Positions 34,758-44,657 of a stretch of DNA of 64,000 nucleotides are shown here, piece by piece (within the stretch, counting starts at the first letter, position 1; every line of letters starts with the position of its first letter). Source of the stretch: Psychrobacter nivimaris. Its GTDB lineage: Bacteria; Pseudomonadota; Gammaproteobacteria; Pseudomonadales; Moraxellaceae. Below the pieces are notes generated by a model. That model was given only the letters and a program-made list of their open reading frames with translations, had not been told where the DNA came from and made no database searches. The position numbers and the translations under genes are program-made. Where the stretch lies: the NCBI RefSeq assembly GCF_009812035.1, contig NZ_VZIZ01000002.1, positions 29,583 through 93,582 of the forward strand, given 5' to 3'.

Positions 34758-36287
34758 ATGAGTAATAAAAACAATCATCCAGATAGCCCTGTTGTTGAAA
34801 GTACAGTTGTTAAAGCAACGGATACAAAGTCAGATACTGCAAAAAAAGAAAACGCTGCAAAAAGCACCTCGACTAAAGACAATAGCGCTAAAGACACCAG
34901 CGCTAAAGAAACTGCTAGCAAAAAAGTGGTCGATGACAAAGTAGAAACCACTGCTGCCAAAAAACCTGCTCCGGCTAAAAAAGCCAGCTCAACCAAACCA
35001 GCTTCAAACCTAAACCGTGTTGCGATCTTAGGTGGTAACCGTATTCCATTCGCTCGCTCGAACGGATCATACGCTGATGTTAGCAACACAGACATGCTAA
35101 CCGCTGCATTGGACGGCTTGGTTGAGCGTTATAACCTGCAAGGCGAAACCGTAGGTGAAGTGGTATCTGGCGCAGTCATGAAACTTAGCCGTGATATCAA
35201 CCTTACTCGTGAAGCCACATTGAATACCGCGCTGAACCCACATACGCCAACTTATGATATCTCACAAGCTTGCGGTACTGGCTTACAAGCGACCTTTGCT
35301 TCTGCTAACAAGATTGCACTTGGTCTGATCGATTCGGCAATCACTGGCGGTGTAGATACTACTTCTGATGCTCCTATTGCTGTCGGCGATGGCTTGCGTA
35401 AAGTACTGATCAAACTTGGTGCAGCAAAAGACAACAAACAACGTCTAAAAGCACTAATGGGTCTAAACCCAAAAGACTTAATCGATTCACCGCAAAATGG
35501 TGAGCCACGTACTGGCTTATCAATGGGCGATCATCAAGCGATTACCACGCTTGAGTGGAATATCAGCCGTGAAGCACAGGATGAGCTTGCATTTAACAGC
35601 CATCAAAACCTAGCACGCGCTTATGACGAAGGTTTCTTTGACGACTTGATCACGCCATACAAAGGCCTGACTCGTGATAACAACTTGCGTCCAGATACTA
35701 CATTAGAAAAATTGGGTAAATTAAAGCCAGTATTTGGTAGAAAAAATGCCAATCCAACGATGACAGCTGCCAACTCTACGCCGCTTACTGATGGTGCTTC
35801 TTGTGTACTACTAGGTACTGATGAGTGGGCAAAAGAGCATGGCCTAAAACCACTTGCTTATATCGTCCATCAAGAAACCGCAGCAGTAGACTTTATTGGC
35901 AAATCTGGCACTACAGAAGGCTTACTAATGGCACCAGCTTATGCGGTACCACGTATGCTTGAGCGCGCTGGTCTGACTCTACAAGACTTTGACTTTTATG
36001 AGATTCATGAAGCCTTCGCTTCACAAGTACTATCAACCTTAGCTGCTTGGGAAGATGAGAAATTCTGTGAAGAGCGCTTAGGCTTAGATTCACCACTAGG
36101 TTCTATCGATCGCAGCAAATTAAACGTAAACGGTTCATCACTAGCGGCAGGTCATCCATTTGCAGCAACTGGTGGTCGTATTTTAGCTACTGCTGCTAAA
36201 TTATTGGATCAAAAAGGTTCGGGCCGGGCACTTATCTCTATCTGCGCAGCAGGTGGTCAAGGTGTGACTTGTATCCTAGAAAAATAA
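34758..36287 (+). CDS. Acetyl-CoA acyltransferase/thiolase (FadA2/FadI-like) with a Lys/Ala-rich leader
   Basis: A thiolase making or splitting 3-oxoacyl-CoA. Catalytic Cys172 is in DISQACGTGLQATF; the other sites are FYEIHEAFASQVL, NGSSLAAGHPFAATGGR and SICAAGGQGVTC. The catalytic domain begins near residue 86 (NRVAILGGNRIPFAR). The first 85 residues are a Lys/Ala/Ser/Thr-rich, low-complexity extension including KKPAPAKKASSTKPA, unlike normal thiolases. AAGGA nine bases upstream shows that the long start is used. Divergent from fabG-maoC; together they could cycle C2 units on acyl-CoA. Confidence 0.93.
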   Translation: MSNKNNHPDSPVVESTVVKATDTKSDTAKKENAAKSTSTKDNSAKDTSAKETASKKVVDDKVETTAAKKPAPAKKASSTKPASNLNRVAILGGNRIPFARSNGSYADVSNTDMLTAALDGLVERYNLQGETVGEVVSGAVMKLSRDINLTREATLNTALNPHTPTYDISQACGTGLQATFASANKIALGLIDSAITGGVDTTSDAPIAVGDGLRKVLIKLGAAKDNKQRLKALMGLNPKDLIDSPQNGEPRTGLSMGDHQAITTLEWNISREAQDELAFNSHQNLARAYDEGFFDDLITPYKGLTRDNNLRPDTTLEKLGKLKPVFGRKNANPTMTAANSTPLTDGASCVLLGTDEWAKEHGLKPLAYIVHQETAAVDFIGKSGTTEGLLMAPAYAVPRMLERAGLTLQDFDFYEIHEAFASQVLSTLAAWEDEKFCEERLGLDSPLGSIDRSKLNVNGSSLAAGHPFAATGGRILATAAKLLDQKGSGRALISICAAGGQGVTCILEK

Positions 36288-36353
36288 GCTTGGTTACTTT
36301 TAAGTGAAAAAGATACGCTGACTTATTATTTTAATCAGTACATATCTATTAAT

Positions 36354-36390
36354 AAAAAATGCCCTTTAATTTATTTAAAGGGCATTTTTT
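36354..36390 (+). terminator. Terminator of the thiolase gene
   Basis: A 16-bp perfect stem AAAAAATGCCCTTTAA / TTAAAGGGCATTTTTT with a 5-base loop, about 65 bases past the stop. It works in both directions. Confidence 0.92.
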
Positions 36391-36472
36391 ATTGTCTGTA
36401 CTTTGCTATGATAGAAACGACCTAGATAGTAGCCTCTTAAAAAAGCCGATACGCAAAACAAAGGTAATATTT

Positions 36473-37552
36473 ATGGGTAAGACAAAAATTTTATTAAGAA
36501 AAATGAGGCAAGTCATTTTTGGCTCTGAAAAACTGGTGATGACAGAACCGCTTGCAACCGCTGATTTTCAATCTCTAACGACTGAGGAGGATATAGATCG
36601 GTACCATCAGGAACAAGCCATTCTTACTGAACGCATCGAAAAAGACATTCTTGATGATGATTTACGTCGAAAAATGCACCAAGACTTAATCGATACATAT
36701 GATGAAGAACTAGAAAATGAAATAGATGACTATGCACGTGACTTTCGTTTTAACGGACGTGAGATGAGCGAGCAAGAAAAACTGGATCGACGCACCTACT
36801 TTCAAGAGTTGGTACGACTACAGCGAGAACTGATAAAACTACAAGATTGGGTCGTTGATCGCGGTGAGCGTATCGTCGTTATCTTTGAAGGGCGGGATTC
36901 TGCTGGTAAAGGTGGTGCCATTAAACGCATTACCCAACGATTAAACCCACGCGTGTGCAGGGTAGCTGCCCTGCCGGCTCCCACTGAGCGTGAGCAAACA
37001 CAGTGGTACTTCCAACGTTACGTGGCCCACTTGCCTGCAGCAGGCGAAATCGTATTGTTTGACCGTAGTTGGTACAACCGCGGAGGCGTTGAGCGTGTTA
37101 TGGGGTTTTGTACTGACGCGCAATATGAAGAATTTTTTCAATCAGTACCAGAGTTTGAGCGTATGCTCGTACGCTCAGGCATTCGCTTAGTAAAATACTG
37201 GTTTTCTATCACTGATGATGAGCAACATGCACGATTTATGAGCCGAATATATGATCCGCTTAAGCAGTGGAAACTCTCACCAATGGACCTACAGTCGCGC
37301 CGACGCTGGGAAGATTACACTAAAGCGAAAGAAACCATGTTTGAGCGCACTCATATTCCTGAAGCACCTTGGTGGGTTGTCGAAGGCAATAATAAAAAAC
37401 GTGCTAGGCTGAACTGTATTGCCCATTTGCTCGACCAAATCCCTTACAAAGAAGTGCCTCGTGACGAAATTGAGTTACCCAATCGCAAACGCGATGATAA
37501 GTACTACCGCGAACCTATTCCCGATGATATGTATGTGCCGCCTCGTTATTAA
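36473..37552 (+). CDS. ppk2: Polyphosphate kinase 2
   Basis: A one-domain PPK2 that moves phosphate between polyphosphate and nucleotides. Walker A is GRDSAGKGG (140-148), the Walker B/lid region FDRSWYNRGGVERVMGFC (from 196), with DVSVRRWEDYTKAKE-like SRRRWEDYTKAKETMF further on. The start at 36473 has AAGG nine bases upstream, giving 359 residues; a longer frame starting at 36359 falls inside the preceding terminator. The N-terminal helical region (about 25-120) is long and charged. Whether it favours GDP or ADP cannot be read from sequence. Confidence 0.93.
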   Translation: MGKTKILLRKMRQVIFGSEKLVMTEPLATADFQSLTTEEDIDRYHQEQAILTERIEKDILDDDLRRKMHQDLIDTYDEELENEIDDYARDFRFNGREMSEQEKLDRRTYFQELVRLQRELIKLQDWVVDRGERIVVIFEGRDSAGKGGAIKRITQRLNPRVCRVAALPAPTEREQTQWYFQRYVAHLPAAGEIVLFDRSWYNRGGVERVMGFCTDAQYEEFFQSVPEFERMLVRSGIRLVKYWFSITDDEQHARFMSRIYDPLKQWKLSPMDLQSRRRWEDYTKAKETMFERTHIPEAPWWVVEGNNKKRARLNCIAHLLDQIPYKEVPRDEIELPNRKRDDKYYREPIPDDMYVPPRY

Positions 37553-37596
37553 GCGACTAGCGCCTACTACTATAAAAATCTAAAGAAACTTGATCT

Positions 37597-37636
37597 AAAA
37601 AAGCAGCCTTACTAATTAATAAAGCTGCTTTTTTTT
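37597..37636 (+). terminator. Terminator of ppk2
   Basis: AAAAAAGCAGC, a 16-base loop, and GCTGCTTTTTT, about 45 bases past the stop. Confidence 0.85.
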
Positions 37637-37718
37637 ATATTTATAAGTTAAAAATCACAGCCAAACTCATCAAAGATACAGGTGTGATTTCTAGATACTA
37701 CCTAGTTATTAATAGATA

Positions 37719-38066
37719 CTACATAGTATAAGTCGATTGCAAGCTATCGATTTTTCCCGCTAGCAAGCGCTCAACTTCATTCTTGATTCTTTGGCCAGAG
37801 ACATCATTACCAATTTGCACAGCAAACCCTGCAGGTCGACTGCCCTGACTCTTAGAGTTAATCCAAACAACCTTACCATTCATTGGTAGGCGCTCACTAG
37901 AGTTGGGTAGCGTGATAGCGATAAACACCTCATCACCCAATTGCTGAGATTTGTCAGATGGTACAAACAAAGCGCCATTACTGACAAAAGATAAATAGCT
38001 GGCATATAACATTTCGATACTTTCATAATGACAGGTTAAAATCCCGCCACGTCCTGGCATTGCCAT
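37719..38066 (-). CDS. pilZ: PilZ domain protein (type IV pilus assembly)
   Basis: A 115-residue PilZ-type protein matching the one encoded next to holB in Pseudomonas, which is needed for type IV pilus assembly. The core is ILTCHYESIEMLYASYLSFV, SNGALFVPSDKSQQLGDEVF and GKVVWIN. The RxxxR and (D/N)xSxxG signatures for c-di-GMP are absent, as in that Pseudomonas protein, so it probably acts by protein contact rather than by nucleotide binding. AAGGAAG precedes the first ATG. It lies downstream of holB on the same strand with a 111-base gap. Confidence 0.88.
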   Translation of the reverse strand: MAMPGRGGILTCHYESIEMLYASYLSFVSNGALFVPSDKSQQLGDEVFIAITLPNSSERLPMNGKVVWINSKSQGSRPAGFAVQIGNDVSGQRIKNEVERLLAGKIDSLQSTYTM

Positions 38067-38177
38067 AGTCAGCTTCCTTCATCAACTGGGTTTAATATGT
38101 GTATATAAATAATTGATAGTATATAGTTAAGAACAATTGTAAATTTTCGAGCACTAATTAAATGCTCAAGCATGGCT

Positions 38178-39287
38178 CTATAAGCTTGCCAACTCTTGCA
38201 TTAGCTTATCATAGGCAAATTTTTCTTGCACATTTTGTTGCAGTGCGATTTTGGTCTGCTGCACGCTGTTGGCAAATGCCTCTAACCCGCTATCAGTAGG
38301 ATGATAAGTAGCCAATATCGTTGATAGATTGACATCCGTTTGTAGTTCACTCAGCCCCAAACAGACACGGCGTATATCAAGGAGCATCAGCTCAGACAGC
38401 TGTATAAATTCTTTAATATTAAGCTGACCTTGCCAATAATCACTTGCCGCCACGCCACTACGTTTACCACTACGTAATGCCTGCCATGTGGTCAGCCATA
38501 GGCTGCGCTTGCTATACCATGGTGCTTGCGCTAAGGCGATAGCAGCTAATGGCGCACCGTTGGCCAGTTGTATCAACTGTTCAATCGCAGCGGTACCGAC
38601 GGCTTCGCGGTTAATCGTGTGACCTAACGCCTGCGTCACGTAATCGACAGCAACAGTCGGCTCAATTGTCTGTAGTGCCAACTGTTGCACACGACTCTTA
38701 ATCGTTGGCAATAGCTGAGCAGGCGTATCACTAATCAAAAGTAGATGCACCTGCGCTTGTGGTTCTTCCAATGTTTTAAGCAGCGCATTAGCAGCGGCCA
38801 CCGTCATTTTTTCAGCGTGATCTAACACACAGATACGCATCCCTTGCCCCCCTTGATAAATAAAAGGCTGCAAAGCACGAATATCATCTACTTTGATTTT
38901 AAGAGCACTATTGCTAGTAGTTTTAGCGCCTTTTTTATCTTTTGTACTGCTTGATTTTTCTTGAAGCGCATCGCTTTCGGCACTGGTAGGCATACTAACG
39001 AGTGGCAATACTTGCAAGCTTGGATGAGTTCCCGACTTGAGCCACTGACAGCTCTCACATACTTCACAAGCACCTAGTGGGTGTGTACCACGCTCACGGC
39101 ACAATAACCAAGCGACCAATCGCCATACAAAGGCGCGTTTACCCATACCCTGCATACCAGCAGCGAGCAATGCATGCGGCAAAGACTGCTGCTTAAGTAC
39201 GCGCTCGGTCAACTGTAACCACAGTACTTTTTGCCATGGCAATAGTGGCGCAAAATATATACGGTCTGTGTTATCTAGTGCGTCCAT
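38178..39287 (-). CDS. holB: DNA polymerase III delta' subunit
   Basis: Stator of the clamp loader that places the sliding clamp on DNA. The modified P-loop GMQGMGKRAFVWRL, the zinc module with four Cys (LLCRERGTHPLGACEVCESC), and the SRC-like TIKSRVQQL motif are visible. An ATG at 39287 with AGGA just upstream is my preferred start; 39308 (ATG) and 39353 (GTG) are also in frame, and the family begins about ten residues before LPWQKVLWLQL. It includes a Ser/Lys-rich insert near residues 105-130 (of the preferred start). pilZ follows downstream. Confidence 0.9.
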   Translation of the reverse strand: MDALDNTDRIYFAPLLPWQKVLWLQLTERVLKQQSLPHALLAAGMQGMGKRAFVWRLVAWLLCRERGTHPLGACEVCESCQWLKSGTHPSLQVLPLVSMPTSAESDALQEKSSSTKDKKGAKTTSNSALKIKVDDIRALQPFIYQGGQGMRICVLDHAEKMTVAAANALLKTLEEPQAQVHLLLISDTPAQLLPTIKSRVQQLALQTIEPTVAVDYVTQALGHTINREAVGTAAIEQLIQLANGAPLAAIALAQAPWYSKRSLWLTTWQALRSGKRSGVAASDYWQGQLNIKEFIQLSELMLLDIRRVCLGLSELQTDVNLSTILATYHPTDSGLEAFANSVQQTKIALQQNVQEKFAYDKLMQELASL

Positions 39288-39412
39288 ATTTCCTGTCAAA
39301 TTATTCATGGTTATGGCTCTGTCACATTGATTAGGTATTTCAGGTATAGCCACAACAACGATACTTTAGCGTCGTAGGAAGCTTAGAATCACACGCAACT
39401 TTGCTCAGACTA

Positions 39413-40225
39413 TTACTTAGTAGGGTTTTGAAAGTTATCTAAGCTCATCGCGTTTAGATGGTCTAAATCTTCTTGTGTATCGACGCCAGCTGGTAGCTGA
39501 CAGGCAGCTTCTGCGATGGCGATATGCTGACCGTTTTCTAAAACACGTAATTGCTCTAAGCTTTCAAGTATCTCAAGTGGCGTTTGTGGCCAGTTTACGA
39601 ACTGCTGTAATAGACTGACACGATAAGCGTATAAACCCAAATGGCGATAGGCGTTCTTTGGTGGTTGCATCTGGTTATTATCAGCTAATACAACATCACG
39701 ATCACAAGGAATCGGTGCACGGCTAAAATAGAGCGCACGTTGTGAGTTATTAGCAAATCGGCTGACCACTTTTACTACCGATGGCCGCTGGAACGTATCA
39801 TAGTCATCGATAGGCTCACAGAGTGTGGCCATCACGCTATCCTCATCTGCTACCAAAAGCGCCTGTACTTGCTCCAAAAGCAATGGCGGTACGAGGGGTT
39901 CATCGCCTTGCATATTCACCACAATATCGTGGTCAGCCCAACCTTTGATAGCTGCTACCTCTGCCAAACGATCCGTACCTGAAGCATGCTCGCTACTGGT
40001 CATAACCACATCAAAACCTGCATCGGTGCAAACTTTTGCGATTTGCTCATCATCAGTCGCTATACACATGTCATCAGCAAAACTTGCTGTCTGCGCTTTT
40101 TCTGCTACCCAAAGTATCATCGGCTTACCATGAATAGTTAGCAATGGCTTACCAGGTAGTCGTGTACTCTTAAAACGTGCAGGAATCACGATATGGGTTT
40201 TAGCAGGTGTAGTGACGAACGACAT
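39413..40225 (-). CDS. kdsB: 3-deoxy-manno-octulosonate cytidylyltransferase
   Basis: Activates Kdo with CTP to CMP-Kdo for the LPS inner core. Signature [19 protein letters not shown] (near residue 14), [24 protein letters not shown] and [15 protein letters not shown]. 270 residues. AGGAA eight bases before the ATG. It is downstream of lpxK in the same direction with a 49-base gap, the usual pairing. Confidence 0.96.
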   Translation of the reverse strand: MSFVTTPAKTHIVIPARFKSTRLPGKPLLTIHGKPMILWVAEKAQTASFADDMCIATDDEQIAKVCTDAGFDVVMTSSEHASGTDRLAEVAAIKGWADHDIVVNMQGDEPLVPPLLLEQVQALLVADEDSVMATLCEPIDDYDTFQRPSVVKVVSRFANNSQRALYFSRAPIPCDRDVVLADNNQMQPPKNAYRHLGLYAYRVSLLQQFVNWPQTPLEILESLEQLRVLENGQHIAIAEAACQLPAGVDTQEDLDHLNAMSLDNFQNPTK

Positions 40226-40274
40226 GGCGTATTCCTATAAAAATTATACGGCGATTTAAAACATTAGCTGATAT

Positions 40275-41405
40275 TTATAATGAGGCTGACGTGTTCATAT
40301 CATGGTCGTTACGAATCCCTAGCGCCTTTAGCTGCGCATCTAGATTATGATAACTATTCTCTGATAATACAGCCGTCACTGGCAACATCCATAGTCTACT
40401 GACAAGTTCTACATACTCATCATTGAGTGCTTGTGTTGCTGTATAGTCTGCCAATAATGCGCTGATTTTTACCGCATCTTTACTGGTTACGATGATAGGA
40501 TAATCACCATATTGTAAAAGCTCAGCCAAACTAAAATCATAATGGTCAGGGTAAGGATGCCCTATGACCTCAAAGCCAATGGACTCTAAGGTATCAAAAA
40601 ACCGCTGCGGATAACCGATACCACTAACAGCATGGACGCGGCTGTTATCAGGAGGCTTTACACTACTTAGTTGAGCTACACTCGATGTAGGATTCCATAG
40701 GCGCTGTAACTCACCAGCTTGCAAATGCATGGTCAAACGGTCAGCAGACCGTATCTTACTACCACTTTTAGAAGTCAGAGTTAAATCCGTATTTGGTTTT
40801 TCATGATAGATAACATTTGCACCCTCTAACCGTGACACTGGCTCACGCAAAAAACCCGTTGGTAATAGTTGCTTATTACCAAACCCACGGGCGGCATCTA
40901 CCACAATCCATTCGATATCACGCTGTAGTGCATAATGCTGCAAACCATCATCTGCAATAATCAATTGCAAATTAGGCTCTGTCTTTAATAGAGTAGCAAT
41001 CGCTTGCTGGCGATTGGGGCACACTGCCATAGCAGCGCCTGTCATATGAGCAATCAAGCACGGCTCATCCCCTACTACATGGGGCAAACTGGTAGCACTA
41101 ACCAATGCAGGCATTTGACTCGTATCACCGCCATACCCGCGACTGATTACCCCTACTTTTACGCCTTTTTTCTGTAAGTAGCTGACCAGAGCAATAATCA
41201 GCGGCGTCTTACCACTACCGCCCACACTGATATTACCAATGACCATCACGGGAATAGGTGCTCGATAGCTTGATAATAGCCCAGCCTTATAAGCTTGACG
41301 ACGCAGCAAGGTGATGAAACCGTACAACCAACTGACAGGCAGCAACAACCATAACCAAACAGCTTGACGTTGCCATGCGCGGGTGACTATCGTCTCAATA
41401 CTCAT
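40275..41405 (-). CDS. lpxK: Tetraacyldisaccharide 4'-kinase
   Basis: Phosphorylates the lipid A precursor at the inner membrane. An N-terminal membrane helix (VWLWLLLPVSWLYGFITLL) precedes the P-loop GNISVGGSGKTPLI (56-69); DDGLQHYALQRDIEWIVVDA is the second family block. 376 residues, longer than E. coli (328), with an insert around residues 205-245. Followed by kdsB, preceded by msbA with a 66-base gap. Confidence 0.95.
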   Translation of the reverse strand: MSIETIVTRAWQRQAVWLWLLLPVSWLYGFITLLRRQAYKAGLLSSYRAPIPVMVIGNISVGGSGKTPLIIALVSYLQKKGVKVGVISRGYGGDTSQMPALVSATSLPHVVGDEPCLIAHMTGAAMAVCPNRQQAIATLLKTEPNLQLIIADDGLQHYALQRDIEWIVVDAARGFGNKQLLPTGFLREPVSRLEGANVIYHEKPNTDLTLTSKSGSKIRSADRLTMHLQAGELQRLWNPTSSVAQLSSVKPPDNSRVHAVSGIGYPQRFFDTLESIGFEVIGHPYPDHYDFSLAELLQYGDYPIIVTSKDAVKISALLADYTATQALNDEYVELVSRLWMLPVTAVLSENSYHNLDAQLKALGIRNDHDMNTSASL

Positions 41406-41471
41406 TAATCAATATCGCTTATCTTATTGGTTCATGGCTGCGTGAAAATTGGCTAAAAGCTTTTAAACTGA

Positions 41472-43259
41472 CTACTCGAAATCTCGAGCATACATTTGCG
41501 CATAGTGGCCTTGCAGTTGCATTAGCTCATTATGCGTTCCTAACTCAACAATCTGGCCACCATCCATCACAGCAATACGATCAGCTGATTCGATAGTCGT
41601 CAATCGATGGGCAATGACCAATGTGGTGCGGTCTTTCATCACATTATCGAGCGCTTGCTGGATATAATACTCAGACTCATTATCCAGCGCGCTAGTGGCT
41701 TCATCTAAAATTAGAATCGGTGCATCTTTTAGTAGCGCGCGAGCAATCGATAATCGCTGACGCTGACCACCAGATAGTTGCAACCCTTCGGCACCAATTT
41801 CACTCTGATAACCGTTTGGCATTTTCATAATAAAGTCATGAGCGAAGGCATCTTTTGCTGCTCGCTCAACCTCAGCTTGAGTCTTATCAGCTAGGCCACC
41901 ATAAGCAATATTATTGAATACAGTAGTATTAAACAATACTACCTGTTGGTTCACCATTGCAATCTGGGCACGCAAACTCTCTAACTTAATGTCTTCAATA
42001 GGTATACCGTCTAATGTGATTTGCCCTGAAGAGGTCTCTAGAGTACGTGTTAATAAATTGACTAATGACGACTTGCCCGCGCCACTTCGCCCTACTAATG
42101 CAACTGTCTCGCCTGCTTTTATATTCAAGGTAAAGTCACGTAGAGCCACCGTCGAATCTGGATAAACCAAGCTGATATTGTCTAACGACATTTGCCCTGA
42201 TAGCGCTTTACTGATTGTGCCTGTATCTTCCTCTTCTGGCTCATCAAGTAGCGCAAAAATCGACTCACCAGCAGCCAGACCTTTTTGCAGCTTCTGATTA
42301 ATATCAGTCAGCGAACGTACTGGTTTACTCAATAAACCTGCGGCTGCAATGTAAGAGATGAACTCACCTGCTGAGATATCATCTATTACTGCAGGTCGCA
42401 GTGCAAGCCAGACGACAACGGCCATCGCAACCGCCATCAACAGCTGTACGGCTGGCGTATTAATACTATTGGTAACAACTACCTTCATACCTTGGCGTAA
42501 GTTTTTCTTGGATGTTTTGTCAAAACGTGCTGACTCGTATGATTGACCACCATAGTTTTTGACCACTTGATAGCCGCCAATGACTTCATTGGTAATGTGA
42601 CTGACATTACCCATCGTTTCTTGGATACCTTTTGAGAGCTTAAGATAGCGCTTTGATGCAATACGCACCAGCCATAGTATTGGTGGCAATACCACAAATA
42701 AAATAAGCGTTAGACGCCAATTGCTATAAAACAAAAAGCCAATCAATGCGACAACGGTCAAACCATCACGCAGCAAGGTCTTCATTGAGTCTGTACTGGC
42801 GGCCGTGACCTGTTCAACATCAAATATCAATTTCGATGAAATCGTACCGGCTGGATTGGCCAAATAAAATGAGCTAGGTAAGCGCAGTAATTTATTAAAA
42901 ACTTCTACACGTAGCTCATAGACTAAGTTGCGTGAGACCAATGCAGAGTAATAGTTACCCAAAAAACTACCAACCCCGCGCACAAAGAATAGCAATATAA
43001 TCAATAGTGGAAATAAGGTTTGTTTGCTTCGATCATTCTGATTGATAGCATCCGTAATATATTGCAGAAGCTTGGCAGTCCAAATCTCTGTCCCTGCATT
43101 AATTGCAAAACCTAAAGCCGTCAATAGCAATGCCCACCAGTAAGGCTTTAAATACCTTAATAAGCGTAATAGTGTCTTACTCTTAGGCGTAATGGGCGAT
43201 ACTGCCGATGCATTTTTAGCAGAAGATTTTTTAGAGTCAGGTAAATAAGCTTGGCTCAT
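41472..43259 (-). CDS. msbA: Lipid A/LPS core flippase MsbA
   Basis: A homodimeric half-size ABC exporter flipping core-lipid A across the inner membrane. Six membrane helices in residues about 30-330, then the nucleotide-binding domain: Walker A VGRSGAGKSS, signature LSGGQRQRLSIARALL, Walker B ILILDEATSALD, H-loop VIAHRLTT. 595 residues with a short polar N-terminal extension. GAGG lies before the ATG. In the same run as lpxK and kdsB. Confidence 0.95.
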   Translation of the reverse strand: MSQAYLPDSKKSSAKNASAVSPITPKSKTLLRLLRYLKPYWWALLLTALGFAINAGTEIWTAKLLQYITDAINQNDRSKQTLFPLLIILLFFVRGVGSFLGNYYSALVSRNLVYELRVEVFNKLLRLPSSFYLANPAGTISSKLIFDVEQVTAASTDSMKTLLRDGLTVVALIGFLFYSNWRLTLILFVVLPPILWLVRIASKRYLKLSKGIQETMGNVSHITNEVIGGYQVVKNYGGQSYESARFDKTSKKNLRQGMKVVVTNSINTPAVQLLMAVAMAVVVWLALRPAVIDDISAGEFISYIAAAGLLSKPVRSLTDINQKLQKGLAAGESIFALLDEPEEEDTGTISKALSGQMSLDNISLVYPDSTVALRDFTLNIKAGETVALVGRSGAGKSSLVNLLTRTLETSSGQITLDGIPIEDIKLESLRAQIAMVNQQVVLFNTTVFNNIAYGGLADKTQAEVERAAKDAFAHDFIMKMPNGYQSEIGAEGLQLSGGQRQRLSIARALLKDAPILILDEATSALDNESEYYIQQALDNVMKDRTTLVIAHRLTTIESADRIAVMDGGQIVELGTHNELMQLQGHYAQMYARDFE

Positions 43260-43334
43260 AAAAGCCTCAATTTGGGTATCGTGGTATGAATGGGCTGTGT
43301 GTCACACAGTTTTATGATGATAAGGCTATATATT

Positions 43335-43766
43335 TTATTGCGGCAGCGTTTGGCCAAGTGGCACCACTGTACTGATGTTTAAATTCAAAAATCCGAGCTT
43401 TCCAGCGATATCCATCACTCGTACCACAGACTGATGGGTCGCATTGGCATCCGCTGCAATGACAAATAGCATATCGCGATTGCTGCCTGCCTCTTGCTGC
43501 AACATACTGGTCAGTTCAGCCTCATTGCTACTAGCAAGTGTAATGCCGTTGACCAAATAGCTACCATCTTCTTGCACAGCTACTTCGATACTGTTGTTTT
43601 GTTCTGTCAGTGCGACACCTTCCGCTTCAGGAAGGATAATATTTAAACGACTAAAGTGATTAAATGAGGTAGCAAGTAATAAAAACACAATCAAAAACAG
43701 TAAACAATCAATCATCGGTGTTAGATTAATTTCAAGTGGTTCAACCGTTGGTTTTCTAAAACGCAT
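43335..43766 (-). CDS. exbD: ExbD/TolR family protein
   Basis: A 143-residue inner membrane protein with one N-terminal helix (MIDCLLFLIVFLLLATSF), preceded by PLEINLTPMIDCL; the Asp there is the proton-carrying residue. The periplasmic domain follows. It pairs with the ExbB gene upstream (65-base gap). In Pseudomonas such a pair sits beside lpxK and kdsB, and energises an outer membrane process other than TonB. AAGAGA precedes the start. Confidence 0.92.
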   Translation of the reverse strand: MRFRKPTVEPLEINLTPMIDCLLFLIVFLLLATSFNHFSRLNIILPEAEGVALTEQNNSIEVAVQEDGSYLVNGITLASSNEAELTSMLQQEAGSNRDMLFVIAADANATHQSVVRVMDIAGKLGFLNLNISTVVPLGQTLPQ

Positions 43767-43831
43767 ATCAATCTCTTTAATTCAGCTACCATGTATAGGC
43801 TCAAGATTTCTATTCTTTAAAACCGCATTGA

Positions 43832-44557
43832 CTACACTGCCGCTATGCTAGTCTTATCCGAATCCAACCCACCGAATGAACGTTCTTGCACAATACTATC
43901 TTCTATTGACAGACGGCTAGAAGCTGTAGATGACTGCGCACTAGCAAGCAAATGATAATCATACAGCTCTTGAATCATAAGACCTGCTTGAGTCTCAAAC
44001 TGAGCATTTATATCAATGATACGGCGCTGAAAATAACGATAAGCAACCAGCGCAGGGATAGCAACAATCATACCAGCAGCGGTAGTGATTAGTGCCTGTG
44101 ACACGCCAGCGGCTAGCATCGTCGGATCTTGCATTGCGCCATCGGTAATCGCTAAGAATGAAGAGATAATTCCTAGTACCGTACCTAATAGGCCAAGCAA
44201 CGGCGCTATCGCACCGATAGTACCCAACATATTGATGTTTTTTTCTAATTGATGAACTTGTACACTGGCACGATTTTGCATGTGCATCGTCATCGACTCT
44301 AGCCCGTACTGACGATATAGCAAACCCGTTGCCAAGATATCGCCAAGCGCCGTCTTTTCTTTCACATTCATCAATTGTGTGCGGCCAATATCGCCATTTT
44401 CACGTAAACGAGTTATTAGCTGTTCGCGCAACCTGCTAGGAGCGACTTTGTTAAACTGTAGCGTATGGCTACGTTCAATAATGATGACTAATGCCAATAT
44501 AGAACAGACCACGATAGGTGTCATTAGCCAGCCACCTGCTTTTACCAACTCCCACAT
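43832..44557 (-). CDS. exbB: ExbB/TolQ family proton channel
   Basis: A 241-residue membrane protein with three helices. The start at 44557 has GGAAGAGAG upstream and begins MWELVKAGGWLMTPIVVCSI; the longer frame has no support. Family region GLLGTVLGIISSF, then AGVSQALITTAAGMIVAIPALVAY carrying the channel Thr. The C-terminal 40 residues are polar and variable. With ExbD it forms a proton-driven stator of the MotA/TolQ/ExbB type. Confidence 0.93.
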   Translation of the reverse strand: MWELVKAGGWLMTPIVVCSILALVIIIERSHTLQFNKVAPSRLREQLITRLRENGDIGRTQLMNVKEKTALGDILATGLLYRQYGLESMTMHMQNRASVQVHQLEKNINMLGTIGAIAPLLGLLGTVLGIISSFLAITDGAMQDPTMLAAGVSQALITTAAGMIVAIPALVAYRYFQRRIIDINAQFETQAGLMIQELYDYHLLASAQSSTASSRLSIEDSIVQERSFGGLDSDKTSIAAV

Positions 44558-44657
44558 ACCTACTCTCTTCCATATTTTTGCAAAAACGATCACTACAAAA
44601 TAATTATTACAGAGGCGACTTAGCAATTGGATAGATACGGCTAACTCGCAAACGTTA

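Noticed and set aside
36359..36472. Upstream extension of ppk2 to an ATG at 36359
   Set aside because: The region is the thiolase terminator; AAGG before 36473 and family length fit the later start.
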